64,000 bases of DNA from Ctenosaura bakeri (GCA_948474755.1 CAOLHI010002128.1:1-64000), one strand, 5' to 3'; positions 1-10,149 are shown, numbered from the stretch's first letter. The notes: generated from the sequence alone by a model not told the origin. A program made the numbers and translations.

Positions 1-676
1 GTACATTTGAAAGGGATCTAGGAGTCTTGGTAGATCACAAGCTGAACATGAGTCAGCAGCATGAGTCAGCAGTCAAGAAAGCCAGTGCGGTTCTTGGTTG
101 CATCAATAGGAATATGGTATCTAGATCAAGGAAGATAATAGTACCTCTCTATTCTGCTTTGGTTAGACCTCATCTGGAATACTGTGTCCAGTTTAGGGCA
201 CCTCATTTCAAGAAGGATATTGACAAGCTGGAATGTGTCCAGGGCGACCAAAATGGTGAAGGGTCTGAAAGCCATGCCCTGTAAGGAGTGGGTTAGGGAG
301 CTGGGTATGTTTAGTCTGCAGAAGAGGAGGTTAAGAGGGGACATGATAGCCATGTTTAAATATTTGAAGGAATGTCATGTTGAGGAGGGAGTGGGCTTGT
401 TTTCTGCTGCTCCAGAGACTAGGACAAGGAGCAATAGATTCAAACTGCGGGAAAAGAGATTCCACCTAAACTTCAGGAAGAACTTTATGTTGGTCAGAGC
501 TGTTCAGCAGTGGAATATGCTTCCTGTGGTGGTGGAGTCTCCTTTTTTGTAGATTTTTAAGCAGGGGCTAGATGGCCATCTTTTGGGAGTGCTTTGGTGT
601 GGGTTCCTGCATGGCAAGGGGTTGGATTGGATGGCCTCTGTGGTCTCTTCTAACTCTATAATTCTATGATTCTGTG
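1..676 (+). mobile_element. CR1 LINE, 3' part of the reverse transcriptase ORF and 3' end
   Basis: The + strand encodes, across two frames, the conserved C-terminal region of CR1 ORF2: [17 protein letters not shown], then [16 protein letters not shown], then the RRLRGDMIAMFKYLK and NMLPV-VVESP blocks. A one-base disruption near 240 shifts the frame at the LECVQ-RATKM junction. The 3' end is the typical short octamer-like run (AATTCTATGATTCTGTGAG) at about 656-676. The copy is cut by the window start. It is a dead 5'-truncated copy. Confidence 0.93.
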
Positions 677-813
677 AGTCAGGCCTATATAAAGCCTGCC
701 TCAAGTCCTGTGAGATAAAGTCTTCTCTACTAGAGTTTTAAGACCTCAGAAGATTAAGAGATGTTGCCAGAGCCCAGAATGCCCATGAGGGACCTCCCTC
801 TTGTAAGACTTGA

Positions 814-872
<59 letters not shown>

Positions 873-990
873 TTCCTTCCTTCCTTCCTTCCTTCCTTCC
901 TTCCTTCCTTCCTTCCTTCCTTCCTTGCTTCCTTCCTTCCTCCCTCCCTCCCTCCCTCCCTCCCTCTCTCCTTTCTTTCTTTCTTTTTTT
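814..990. repeat. Compound tetranucleotide microsatellite GGCT / CCTT / CCCT / CTTT
   Basis: About 14 GGCT units (814-868) pass directly into about 16 CCTT units, interrupted by one GCTT near 926, then CCCT units (about 939-965) and a CTTT run ending near 990. Both strands give long open frames of no coding meaning (repeating A/G/W/L and R/K/E/G residues). Confidence 0.98.
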
Positions 991-999
991 CCGGCCCTT

Positions 1000-1557
1000 T
1001 GTCAAACAATCTCAGAACAGCATAAAATAGAAACAATTTAAAATGTTTCCGGATTAATTTGAATAAGATGAAACATATTAAACACAGTAGCATTTAAAAT
1101 CACTTTAAACACAACAATTTAAAGTCATGTACCTGTATACTTGAAATAATTTTTTCCCTAAAGCTATAATAAAAGGCCACGTTTTAGCTCGGCACTAGAA
1201 ACAAATCAACACTGGCACTAGTTGGACCTACAAGCAAGGGCATTCCACAGGTGGAGCACCACGACAGAGAATTCCATCTCCCATATTCTCCCACTTCACG
1301 TTACCCCCACTGGTGGGACACAGACAAGAACCCCTCCTGCATACCTCAGTTCTTGGGCAGGTATAGAGAGAGAGAGGCACTCCTTGAAGTAATGAGATCT
1401 CAAACCATTTAGAGCTTTAAATATCACCACAAGAATCTTGAATTCAGACTGCAAGGTAACTGTAGACCTCAGTTCTTGGGCAGGCATATAGAGAGAGAGG
1501 CACTCCTTGAGATTCAAGATTCTTCCTTGAAGTAATGAGATCTCAAACCATTTAGAG
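1000..1557 (-). mobile_element. L2-clade LINE fragment, reverse strand, with an internal duplication
   Basis: The reverse strand reads QSEFKILVVIFKALNGLRSH and YFKECLSLYMPAQELR. This is the FKVL-xx-FKALNG block near the C-terminus of L2-type reverse transcriptases. A segment of roughly 120 bases is present twice: about 1343-1465 and again from about 1466. The second copy is interrupted at 1557 by a SPIN element and resumes at 3697. Confidence 0.75.
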
Positions 1558-1828
1558 CAGTGGTTCTCAACCTTCCTAATGCTGTGACCCTTTAATACAG
1601 TTCCTCATGTTGTGGTGACCCCAACCATAAAATTATTTTCATTGCTACTTCATAACTGTAATTTTGCTACTGTTATGAATCGTAATGTAAATATCTGATA
1701 TGCAGGATGTATTTTCATTGTTAGAAATTGAACATAATTAAAGCATAGTGATTAATCACAAAAACAATATGTAATTATATATTGTGTAATATTTATTTCT
1801 AATTACATCTCGGGGGACTACACAAGCT

Positions 1829-1893
1829 TCTTGTGTGTGCCTTCAAGTTGTTCCTGACTTACGTTGGCCCTAATATGAGCCTGCCATTGGGTA
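1829..1893 (-). mobile_element. Bov-B-type SINE tail fragment inside SPIN
   Basis: TGTGTGCCTTCAAGTTGTTC followed by a CTGACTTA block is the reverse complement of the Bov-B-like 3' tail seen on the other SINEs of this window. Only the tail is present, so it is a truncated insertion or part of the cargo. Confidence 0.6.
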
Positions 1894-2584
1894 GGAGGGT
1901 AGGTGGGTGGGCAAATGAGAAGAGGGCAAGTAACTGCAACGCAAAACTCAAGCAAGAAGTTTCCAAAAGTAGGCTGGAAAAGAGAGAGAAGACTGCCCAT
2001 CTCCTAGGAAAAGGAGGTCTCCCCCTTGTTCTGAAATAAACTCCTCTTACAGGCCTGGCCAGGAATCCCTGGGGTAGCACGACGAGCTCCCCACCTCTGC
2101 CAAAGGGGCTGAGACCCATGCCAGGCTGCCGCCCAGCCCACCCACCGAACCCCACAGAGCGCCAGGCTGCCTGGAAGCTGCTCCAACCTGCAGCTCTCAT
2201 TCCCAGCAGATGGACGCTCCCACCCCCCGCAAGGCCTCCGTCAAAACACCTCCCCGCTCCTGCAACCCTCTGACCCTGCCCCCCTCCCCATCCAATGCCC
2301 ATGCGAACGGCACCCGATCGGGGCGTTTTGCAGCTCTCCGCCCCCCCTTCTGAGTCAGTGACACCGGTGACAAAATGGCAGCCCTGGAAGCTGGCAGTCA
2401 TGCTTGGCGTGCACACAGGGGCAGGGGTGAGGGAGGGGGCCCGGGGGCTCAGAGCCCTCCCCAACGCCAATGCCACCCCCCCCGCGCTCCCGTGATAGCA
2501 AACCCAGCGTGAAGGCAGGTGGCGCGTCTCCTTTTGCCCCTCTGCCGCTCGCCCAAAGCACGGGCAGTAAAGGCAACGCAAGCC
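1894..2584. other. GC-rich interior of the SPIN element, no recognised gene
   Basis: This block is far richer in G+C than its surroundings, with C-runs and scattered CpG. The reverse strand is open from 2581 to 1859 (240 codons), and one TAA at 2585-2587 separates it from the open frame 2899-2585 in the same phase. The predicted protein is rich in G, R, W and P and matches nothing I know; base composition alone can keep it open. It is probably cargo or a nested insertion. Confidence 0.4.
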
Positions 2585-3340
2585 TTATATCTGAATGTCT
2601 GGCTTGCAAGAAGGGTCATTATCCCCATGAGTATCTGCCAAATCTGGTTCCTCATCACTTTCAGATTCAGTGTTGATTTGTTCAGAGTGTGGCAAAGCAG
2701 ATTCCTCAACTCTAGTCACTTTGGACCTACAGGTAGACTTTTTTGGTAAACACACACCAACATCATTTGATTCAGCCTGAATAACTTTTGTATCGTCAGG
2801 AAAATCATGTGAAAATGAAGGATTCATTGAAGTAGTTTGTTGACTGCTTAATAATGACATTACATTCAAATTCAATGAATTGTCCAACTTGCAATACATT
2901 TTTTAAACTTGTTATGTATTTTGTGAAATCATTTCACTAATATTGTTTGCCTATTAACATGCACCTCCATTTCTTCAGCAATCATTTGTCTTATCACCTC
3001 CCTACTACCCTCAGACACGTTCCCCTGGGAAGACATTGAGGACATAGGAGGCTCAAATCTTACTTCCTTACGTTCCATAGGCATTGCAGTTTGACTCCTA
3101 GTGAATAGTGACTCCGTATACAATGCTAAATTGCCCTGCGCTACTGTATTCACTAACACAGAAGGGCAAGGAACTGCTGACTGAGAAGCTGCCATTTCTC
3201 CTGGCAGAGGCTGCTCGCATGCTTGAGTATCACAATCACTGGTTGTGTTGCTGCGAGCTTGGATTGGTCAGGAGAGCTCTTTTCTCTCATTGCCCCCTCC
3301 CTTGCTTTCTGAACACCTCTTTTCAACATGGCGACCAGAA
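2585..3340 (-). pseudogene. Unrecognised decayed coding sequence, reverse strand, in SPIN cargo
   Basis: Reading the reverse strand, a start in good context (CGCCATGTTG, about 3332) opens MLKRGVQKAREGAM. After a shift near 3230 the frame reads GEMAASQSAVPCPS to 2929 (88 codons from the ATG at 3195). After another shift near 2940 a third frame continues from 2899 to 2585, ending with an acidic stretch (ESESDEEPDLADTHGDND). Codon-like composition, three abutting frames and serine-rich, acidic low-complexity character suggest a decayed ORF1/gag-like or accessory protein of another element, but I do not recognise the family. The ancestral start and product are uncertain. Confidence 0.35.
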
Positions 3341-3640
3341 GTTAAAGGGGCGGTTGGGAGCCCTTCCCCGCCCTTAACAGACTTAATTGCATTACCAGGT
3401 AATTTTCCTTTCACCTTCTTTTAAATTCTTGCCTTTTCAGACTTCCTTATACTAGATGTTTTTAGCTTTGTTTGAGCCTCGGAGTGGCTGGTCGGAGATT
3501 GCCCTTCCAACTCACTCTTGCTCGATGCCAAGAAAATTTTCTTTAGTAAGGTACTTCAAAGGGGGCAGGAGGACGCGAGCGCGTGGCTCGCGCTTGCGCA
3601 CTACCACCAAGGAGGGAATGGAGCCTAAGACCATCAGAAA
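3341..3640. other. CpG-containing, promoter-like interior segment of SPIN
   Basis: The segment holds GGGGCGG-type boxes near 3350-3375 just upstream of the reverse-strand start above, and a CpG cluster (GACGCGAGCGCGTGGCTCGC) at 3573-3592. This could be a promoter for the reverse-strand cargo or normal SPIN right-arm sequence. The latter is plausible for the part after about 3560. Confidence 0.3.
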
Positions 3641-3696
3641 TACGTATTTTCCGATATTCGTAGGCGACCCACAGGTTGAGAACCACTGGTTTAGAA

Positions 3697-3830
3697 CTTT
3701 AAATATCACCAAAAGAATCTTGAATTCAGACTGGAAGCTAATTGACAGCCCTGTTTCACATGCCTGGGCCTGTATTGAGAGAGCAGAAAGAACAGGCTTC
3801 AGCCACACTTACAACAAATAGTCACCTGCA
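3697..3830 (-). mobile_element. Continuation of the SPIN-interrupted L2 fragment
   Basis: CTTTAAATATCACCAAAAG at 3697 directly continues the L2 sequence left at 1557. The reverse strand again reads QSEFKILLVIFK. The fragment peters out before 3830. Confidence 0.7.
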
Positions 3831-3966
3831 GCATTTGGTATGTTTGAGGTCATTTTACTATGTACCAAATGCTTAGGGGTTAGTCTATTGTGAACACAGC
3901 TTATGCCTGCTCTTCCTGCTTCTACTGGGTTAAAAAATACAGGATTTGGAGCTAGTCTGCCCCAAA

Positions 3967-4183
3967 CGCAAACCCTTGTGGCGCAGTGGTTAAATGCCAG
4001 TACTGCAAACCACAAGGTTGTGAGTTCGATCCTGCCGGGCTCCAAGGTTGACTCAGCCTTCCATCCTTCTGCAGGTCGGTAAAATGAGTACCCAGCTTGT
4101 TGGGGGCATGTATCGAAATACATGCTATTTGTAAGTTGTTCGCCGCCTTGATCCATATGGAGAGGCGGGATACAAATAAATAA

Positions 4184-4184
<1 letters not shown>
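3967..4184 (+). mobile_element. tRNA-derived SINE with L2-like 3' tail
   Basis: TTGTGGCGCAGTGGTTAAAT is a tRNA-type box A region and GGTTGTGAGTTCGATCC is a box B (GGTTCGAATCC type). These are followed by a TTGACTCAGCCTTCCATCC body. The tail (GTTGTTCGCCGCCTTGATCC, then AGAGGCGGGATACAAATAAA) resembles the 3' end of the L2 fragment at 6325-6768, as expected for a SINE mobilised by an L2-type LINE. An ATA microsatellite follows directly. Confidence 0.82.

Positions 4185-4246
<62 letters not shown>
4185..4246. repeat. (ATA)n microsatellite at a SINE 3' end
   Basis: About 20 ATA/AAT units start directly from the AAATAAATAAA tail of the SINE. The microsatellite evidently grew from the retroposon tail. 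Confidence 0.97.
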
Positions 4247-4249
<3 letters not shown>

Positions 4250-4972
4250 GCAGCAGCACAATTAGGCCCTGACTCCTTCTGGGCTACTGGGCCCTGGTAA
4301 TCTCTACTGCCTCCTCTTATCAGCTCTGATTATGTGCATTGATTGAATCCAGACTAAGTTGTATGTAACTGCCATTTAAATAAAGACAACGATTAGCCTT
4401 TTTTTGAAGATTGGAACCTGTGTGTAGTTGACTTGATCTGGATATAATCCACAGATCTTCAATAAATATCAAATTATTCAGAATTCTGCTTTCACTGTGT
4501 ACCTTCACATCATAGTCTCAATTCTTTCTAGCAGTCATTTACCTATGTAAGCTGTAGCTGTCATACTGTGCCTATAGCAGGAAGTCATAATGAAAATCTG
4601 AGTGCCCCAGGCAGGACTTTTTCAGTGATATATTGAAGCCCATTTCTACAAGATCTGGAACATTTAAAAGGCAAAGGGAAAGCATTTTGTTTTTCAATTT
4701 AAATTGCTCCGTCTTTTGATATAAGCTTGTTTTAAACCTTTAAAATACTATGTCTGCTTAGAAGCAACATTCTTTGGAACAAAGAATAAATCTGATGGGT
4801 TTTAAACAATGACAAGCACCTCCTAAAAAACATCAAAAGATTTGTGGGAAATAATTTTGCTGTTGAATTGATCTTGGAATAACCATATGAGGTACTAACA
4901 CTGGGTATTTTCATTTTAAGGAGTTAAGATAGTTTTGCAAACAATCTGTTGTTTTTGCTTCTGATGCAGCTA
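4247..4972. other. Unique intronic sequence
   Basis: I see no repeat family, exon or RNA gene here. Confidence 0.5.
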
Positions 4973-5200
4973 TTGTGTGTTTTCAGGTTGTTTTTGACTT
5001 ATGGTGACTCTGAAGAATAGCTGTTGTTGGGTTTTCTCAGTGAGATTTCTTCAGACTAGGGTTTGTCATTGCCTTTCTCTGAGACAGAGAGAGGGTGTTG
5101 CGTTGAAAGTTATCCAGTGGGTTTCCATGGTTAAGTGCGGATTGAGCCATGATTTTCCAGAGTCCTCGTCCAACACTCAAACCACTATGCCATATTAACT
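4973..5200 (-). mobile_element. Sauria-type SINE (tRNA head, Bov-B-like tail), reverse strand
   Basis: In + orientation the copy begins with the tail (TGTGTTTTCAGGTTGTTTTT, GACTTATGGTGACTCTGAAG) and ends with the complement of the tRNA head (GTCCTCGTCCAACACTCAAA, CCACTATGCCATATTAA). The middle CCAGTGGGTTTCCATGG block is the SINE body. The copy is nearly full length but diverged. Confidence 0.85.
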
Positions 5201-6324
5201 CTCTTAGATATCCTTTAAGCTGTAGGATTTTCACGCTGAGGCAATTCTGAGAATCCCAAGCCATGATTTGTCATTATAAAGACAAGTTTCAGGCATATAT
5301 GCTCTTTCCTGTCATATCAGGTTAAGTTTATGAAACTCTGGTTTAAGTTTATGGCAAATCACAGTTTCATGATCCATCTGAACCTGTGGTTTATGCCAAC
5401 TCAAATTTCCTAGGATTTGAGATTTCAAACCACATGAATCTTACCAACACATATGGTTCATTATTTATATTTCTTGTATTAAGTTCATTGGAGTGCTCCA
5501 TGTGTGTGTGATTTTTTCCTGCTAGAGTGAGAACACAGCTTGCTTTCCTCTCCGCTTTTCCCAATATGTTATAACAATTCTATGGCTGATCATAGTCCAT
5601 AGTGACTCTTGATGTACAGCACTTGATTAACTTTTAACAACAATAACAACAGCTGTGCTTGGTCTTTGTGCTTCTTACTGCACTGTAGATCATATGTTGA
5701 CATTAGCACTTCTTTTTCACATTGCTTTTTATTGCTTAAAAAAACACTTTAGGAAAAGGGTTTTGTTTGTATTTATATAGAATATACAATTTTTAATGCA
5801 TTTCTGCAGCGTATTTGAGAGGGTTTCTTGTCCTGTATGTTTTGTGGTTGCTAAACTAAGTCTGTGAACCCTGAAGTTACCTTCAGAAGTACATGTATTT
5901 TTTTAAGAAAAAAATGACATCCAAAGCAGTAGTTTTCCTTCCTCCTCACCCAAATGTATAATGGAGACTCAGTATTTCCCCCATTCCCTAGAAGGCTATG
6001 AACTTTAGCAATATAGGAAGTTTTTCTTTATATTGAATCAGACCATCAATATCTCTAGTCCAGGATTGTTAAAACTGATTTGTAGTATCCTCTTCGGTTT
6101 CATGCCAGATCTTCCAGCCTTACTTGGAGTTACAAGGGATTAAATCTGGGGCCTTCTGCCAACAAAGCATGTGTTGTACCACCTGAATTGTGATTCCTTC
6201 CCCAACTTGAGTTTCATGTAGAAAGATAGAAATGTTAGATAGGGGAGAGTGAAGTGGCCTGCTTGTACCCTCTGCAATATTAAAATCACTCAACTGGCCA
6301 GAAATTAGTTTCCTGGGAAGGTAC
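5201..6324. other. Unique intronic sequence
   Basis: The stretch is AT-rich with no recognised repeat or exon. Short T- and A-rich runs only. Confidence 0.5.
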
Positions 6325-6768
6325 AAAGTGTTAGTTGTTACTTTTAAATCCCTACATGGTTCTGGTCCAGGTTATCTACAAGACCTCCTTTTCTCTTATC
6401 TACCACCCCATACACTCAAGTTCTCTAGGGGACATTTACTCCATTTACTTTACTGAAAACTAGTCTGACAATTGTTACCTAGAGGACATTTTCTTCAGCC
6501 GTCTACAGATTGAAGAATAGCTGGAGGAAATCCGTCAGCTGGATATGCTTTGTAACTTTAAAACAGCAATAAAGATCAGTCTCTTCCAGCAGGCCTACCC
6601 AAATTATTCTTAAATCAATAATTTTAAAGTAGTTATTGATCGTTTTAGTATGTATTGGCTTTATATGCCCTTTTAAGCTGTATTATGTGTTTATTTTGTT
6701 GTTGTTCGCCACCTCGATCCATAGGGAGAAGCAGGTAAGAAATTAACAGTTATAATAGTAGTAGTAAT
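6325..6768 (+). mobile_element. L2-clade LINE 3' end
   Basis: TAAATCCCTACATGGTTCTG (FKALHGSG-like) and CAGGTTATCTACAAGACCTC (PGYLQDL-like) are degenerate L2 C-terminal codons. Later CTCTTCCAGCAGGCCTACCC encodes the LFQQAY end. A 3' untranslated region follows, with the tail GTTGTTCGCCACCTCGATCC matching the SINE tail at 4110-4180. Confidence 0.75.
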
Positions 6769-7184
6769 AGTTTGGAAAGTGACATGGCTGGCTGGAACCC
6801 CACAGTAGGAGCACTCCTGCTCTGAACACTGGAATATTTTGTGGCAGATCCCATTTTTGAAACCTCAGAACTTGCCTGGAAGAGTGGAGTTAAATTGCTG
6901 ATTCTAGCCACAGAGTCATGTAACTCCATTTTTCATCGACTGCATCAATTACTAGTGAATTCAAATGTCCAATTCAAGTGTTGGTATTAAGCTTTAAAAT
7001 CAAAAGTATCCTGGCCCATGGTGTGACAGGGTGCCCCTTCTAGCTTCCTCACTCAGAGTTTAACTGAGGCCACCTGTCACCCTCCCTTACCCCCAACCCT
7101 TCTTTGGATTTCTCCGTTGGGTCCTAAGGTGGCTTCCAATATGGATAGGCATGTGTGTTCTTCAGGGTTCTTGTTTGTGCATAG
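6769..7184. other. Intronic sequence, unassigned
   Basis: No clear repeat. TGTGACAGGGTGCCCCTTC at 7022-7040 has the look of an LTR edge, but no partner edge or duplication could be found. Confidence 0.35.
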
Positions 7185-7835
7185 CTAAAAATTACAATCT
7201 TCTGATTGAACAGCTGAGGCAATAATTAAAACAACAACAAAGAACAGTTCATTCACTAGAAGGCGTCTTTTTAGCAATAAGCATAAATGCTGGCTCACTA
7301 CTTCTATCAATATTACAGTTAGGTTTTCCAGAGTTAAAACTGCAGAGGGTTCATGTACTTTTAATGGTTGCGCAGAGTAGGTTGCATCACAAGCAACCTG
7401 GTTGTTGCCTGGTTGCATGGAGGCAGCACCTGCTGAAATTCTCTTTTCTACACAACCGTTAAAAATAGAGGAGTCATTGTCAGCTTTTGATCTGGCAGCT
7501 CTAATTACAATTGTATCAGTCTCCAATTCTTCCTGAACTCTCTCCTTTTCCTTATTTCTTTTCTGTACCCTGACCACAACACCTGCCAAACCTAAGCTCC
7601 TAGACTCATCTGTCATTTAAACTGTGAAACCATTCCTTTTATTTTCTCCCTCAGTCTCCCTTTCAGTTTTTCTGAAGGCCTCCATGTGTGCTTTCTCTCC
7701 CATATGGTTATCTGAAGTGACACCTCCTCCCCACACTTTCCTTTTTATGCTGGAACAGACTATCACAGCTGTTTTGTTGAAATTCACTACTGTGCAATCT
7801 CTCTGAGAAACTCTGTTGTAGGATTCCGTGTGGTC
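7185..7835 (-). pseudogene. Unrecognised reverse-strand frame of 217 codons with a single internal stop
   Basis: On the reverse strand the same frame is free of stops from 7835 to 7185 except for one TAA at 7617-7619, immediately followed by ATG at 7616. Before the stop it reads VVNFNKTAVIVCSS and HMGEKAHMEAFRKTERE. After it reads MTDESRSLGLAGVVVRVQKR, then an EELETDTIVIRAARSK stretch and a hydrophobic C-terminus (LFFVVVLIIASAV). In DNA this AT-rich about a dozen stops would be expected by chance. The product is not recognised. It may be the remnant of a retroelement or of a processed gene. Confidence 0.35.
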
Positions 7836-8128
7836 TTAAGTTTTTCTGGTCAGCAACACTTCTCCAAAAGGGTAATAACTATTTATGAAGTTTTGCCTAC
7901 TGTCAGGAATGTTTTGACTACAGAATACAATTGATTACTTAAACACATTTGGAGAAACAAATATTTCTTATTGAGCAGACTTTTTTTTAACTATTTAATG
8001 ACTTAGAGGAATTGATTTGTGATTGTATACTTTTGTTTTGTTGTTAGTAGTAGTACAATATTTTATTTGTTTAATTCTGCTCTGGAGGTTATGGTTTGCC
8101 AGAAGGCAAGTTAAAAATACAGTCAGCC
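7836..8128. other. Unique intronic sequence
   Basis: Nothing recognised. Confidence 0.4.
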
Positions 8129-8190
8129 CTCCACATTCGCTATGGTTTTTCCCCTTGCTGTGAATCCTCCTTAGAGGCCATAGTCACACA
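8129..8190 (+). mobile_element. Tigger-like (Tc1/mariner superfamily) left-end fragment
   Basis: TACAGTCAGCCCTCCACATT then TCGCTATGG has the CAGT-CxxCCCTCC terminus typical of Tigger/pogo-type elements, after a TA. The right end was not found, so this is a truncated or internally decayed copy. Confidence 0.4.
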
Positions 8191-8368
8191 GTGAAGAGAT
8201 TGTACAGCCTGAACTCGCAAAGAAACATTAAGCTATACTCTACAAACAATTTCCTCCTAGTTCTTTTCCTAGGAATGGTTGGGTTGTTATAAGACTTTCT
8301 CTGGTTAGCAACATTTGATGTTTCTTTTGGTTGTGACCAACTGATATGAGCAAAGCTTGGAAAAGTCA
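8191..8368. other. Unassigned sequence
   Basis: Nothing recognised; it may be interior of the adjacent Tigger-like fragment. Confidence 0.3.
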
Positions 8369-8426
8369 CATTTTTGGACTACAGTTCCCTGGCTCCCCCA
8401 GCCAGCATGGCCAATATATTTGCAAA
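8369..8426. mobile_element. Fragment of the palindromic GGACTACAACTCCC-type MITE
   Basis: TTTGGACTACAGTTCCCTGG then CAGCCAGCATGGCCA matches the core shared with the copies near 26244, 28496, 31796 and 32792. Only about half of the element is left. Confidence 0.4.
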
Positions 8427-9620
8427 GAACATTCCATGTCGTTGTTTATGAAATTTTGTTTCATTTAGGAGATACATGTTTTGCCATGGTATAGATGTTT
8501 TGTATCTTGCCCTGTAGCCAGGAAATAAAAGTGGTGGTGGGGAATAGCTAAGCAGGCTTGTAAGGACATCAGACCTCTTGGAAAAAATGTATTTGATATC
8601 TTTACAATTTTGACAGTGATAGCTTGGGGAAAGAGGCAGAATACTGTAATGGCCTTATTGTTCAAAGAGTGTTTTCCAAGTATCATGTCAAAAGGCAAAA
8701 ATAGTTCTAACCTTCCTCAGTAGGAACAAAATTCTACATCTTTTTTAAAACCAAAGAATATTTCTTCAGAATGTAAAAGCATTGCAAAAAAAACCTCTCA
8801 TTAGCTGCATGAAATGTACAACTAATTCAAGCCAGTAAGGAACTGATACCTGGAGTTCAGTTGGTGTCATAAGTAGGTTTAATGAAAAATTACACTGTGG
8901 ATGTCCTTTTTATGGTCGTTTTAGATGGGTGTATTCAGCCCCTCCATCTGCAGTAATCTGCTCCCTCTCCCACTCACCATCTTGCAGCTGGATTCACCCT
9001 AATTGTCATATAGTGGCCAGGGAGGGATAGAGCCAAACACTGTCTGGCTGTGTTCCTGCAGCTGGATGTGTAGAAAAACAGACATCACTCTGGACCTCCT
9101 AACTTGTGCTGCCTGGAAACCCACATCTGGCCTCTCTTGGCTGTTAATGGCTGTAGGAGGCACAACTAGTTGCAGAATGGTAAGTGAAGATTGCAGTGAG
9201 GGTGGAGGGAATGGAGTTTCATCTGGCAGAGTTTTATAGTCTAGTAGTTCTCTCTCAAATATTGTCCAATATATATTTCATGTTTGCTTTTGGAGATTTG
9301 GGGTTTGCAAATCAATGTTGCCATTGTAAGACAGTGCACCCAATTTGCACTGTTATCCTGTTGTTATCCTATAGCAGTCTGTTGGGTTACAGTGGATAGC
9401 AAAATCAAATGAAAACTAAGCAGTAATTAGTTAAGCTGTAATTAACCTGAAAATAAGAAGGACCATAGCTAAAAGAGTTGGGGCAAGCTCCAGTGTTCTT
9501 CTTCACCCTATTAATACTAATTTTGATGGCTGGTCAGAGAGATCATCCCTGGAACTGTTCATAGCATGGCCTGTTAATAGGTTATGGGTTTTACAGCACA
9601 AGTCATATAAAGATGCTACT
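8427..9620. other. Unique intronic sequence
   Basis: No repeat family or exon recognised. The short open frames at 9003-9399 have no recognisable product. Confidence 0.45.
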
Positions 9621-9851
9621 GGGGGCAATTTCCTACTCCACAGTTATAGTTCTATGATTCCACTTTGACTGCCATGACAACGTCCTATGGAATCCTGGGA
9701 TTTGCTGGCTGGGGCAGAGCATTTAGAATTCTCAGCCAGAGAGATTGTCTAGCACCCCACTGAAGCACAAACCTTAGGATACCACAGCATGGAACTGCAG
9801 CAGTTAAAGTGAAATCATAGTGCTATAATTATGTAGTGTGAAAGGGGCCCC
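9621..9851. mobile_element. Palindromic MITE (CACTACATAATTATAGCACT family), copy 1
   Basis: The right end (AAATCATAGTGCTATAATTA then TGTAGTGTGAAAGGGGCCCC), reverse-complemented, aligns with the left end (CTCCACAGTTATAGTTCTAT then GATTCCACTTTG) over about 43 bases. The interior has CCTATGGAATCCTGGGATTT. A second copy lies at 15082-15304. No transposase. Superfamily not certain; a clear target duplication was not found. Confidence 0.65.
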
Positions 9852-10084
9852 AATTACTCTTCAGAAAATTAGTGGAGCCTGAATCCACACACTTGTCCTG
9901 ATCTGATACTCTAGCACAGTTCTTCCAAATATGTATGGAACATGATTATTCGTAGTTGACTGCTGTATATATTGCATATGAAATACTAAATATAGAGAGC
10001 ACAAATTGGTACGTTTGTATTTGTAACTACCTATTAAAGAATGGATGAATATACAAGAAGTGACACAGGGAGAAGTGACACAGT
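9852..10084. other. Unique intronic sequence
   Basis: Nothing recognised. Confidence 0.4.
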
Positions 10085-10149
10085 ATATGTGTGTGTGTGT
10101 GTACACATACATACACATATATACACACACACATACACACACACACATC
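10085..10149. repeat. (TG)n/(CA)n microsatellite
   Basis: A TG run, then a mixed TACACA block, then a CA run; it reads as an imperfect inverted dinucleotide repeat. Confidence 0.95.

Larger units (their letters stand above)
1558..3688. mobile_element. SPIN-type hAT transposon with non-SPIN interior
   Basis: The left end CAGTGGTTCTCAACCTT and the right end AGGTTGAGAACCACTG form the terminal inverted repeats known from SPIN (Space Invader) hAT elements. The subterminal sequence to about 1810 follows the SPIN consensus as I remember it (CCTCATGTTGTGGTGACCCC, CTGATATGCAGGATG). The right end keeps the TTTTCCGAT...TAGGCGACCC block but lacks about 40 bases of the usual repeat-rich tip. Flanks are ATTTAGAG (1550-1557) and GTTTAGAA (3689-3696), an 8-base target duplication with two mismatches around the TTTAGA core. 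The SPIN transposase was not recognised; the interior is described separately. Confidence 0.88.

Noticed and set aside
754..1093. Long open frames on both strands rich in R/K/E/G or L/P/S/F
   Set aside because: They are translations of the GGCT/CCTT microsatellite.
3980..4040. Possible tRNA gene (box A and box B present)
   Set aside because: It is the tRNA-derived head of a SINE, continuous with the SINE body and tail; no intact cloverleaf was recognised.
3809..4261. 150-codon reverse-strand frame with a run of isoleucines
   Set aside because: It is the complement of the ATA microsatellite and the adjoining tRNA SINE.
7022..7180. LTR edge starting TGTGACAGGGTGCC
   Set aside because: No second edge, polyadenylation signal in position, or target duplication could be identified.
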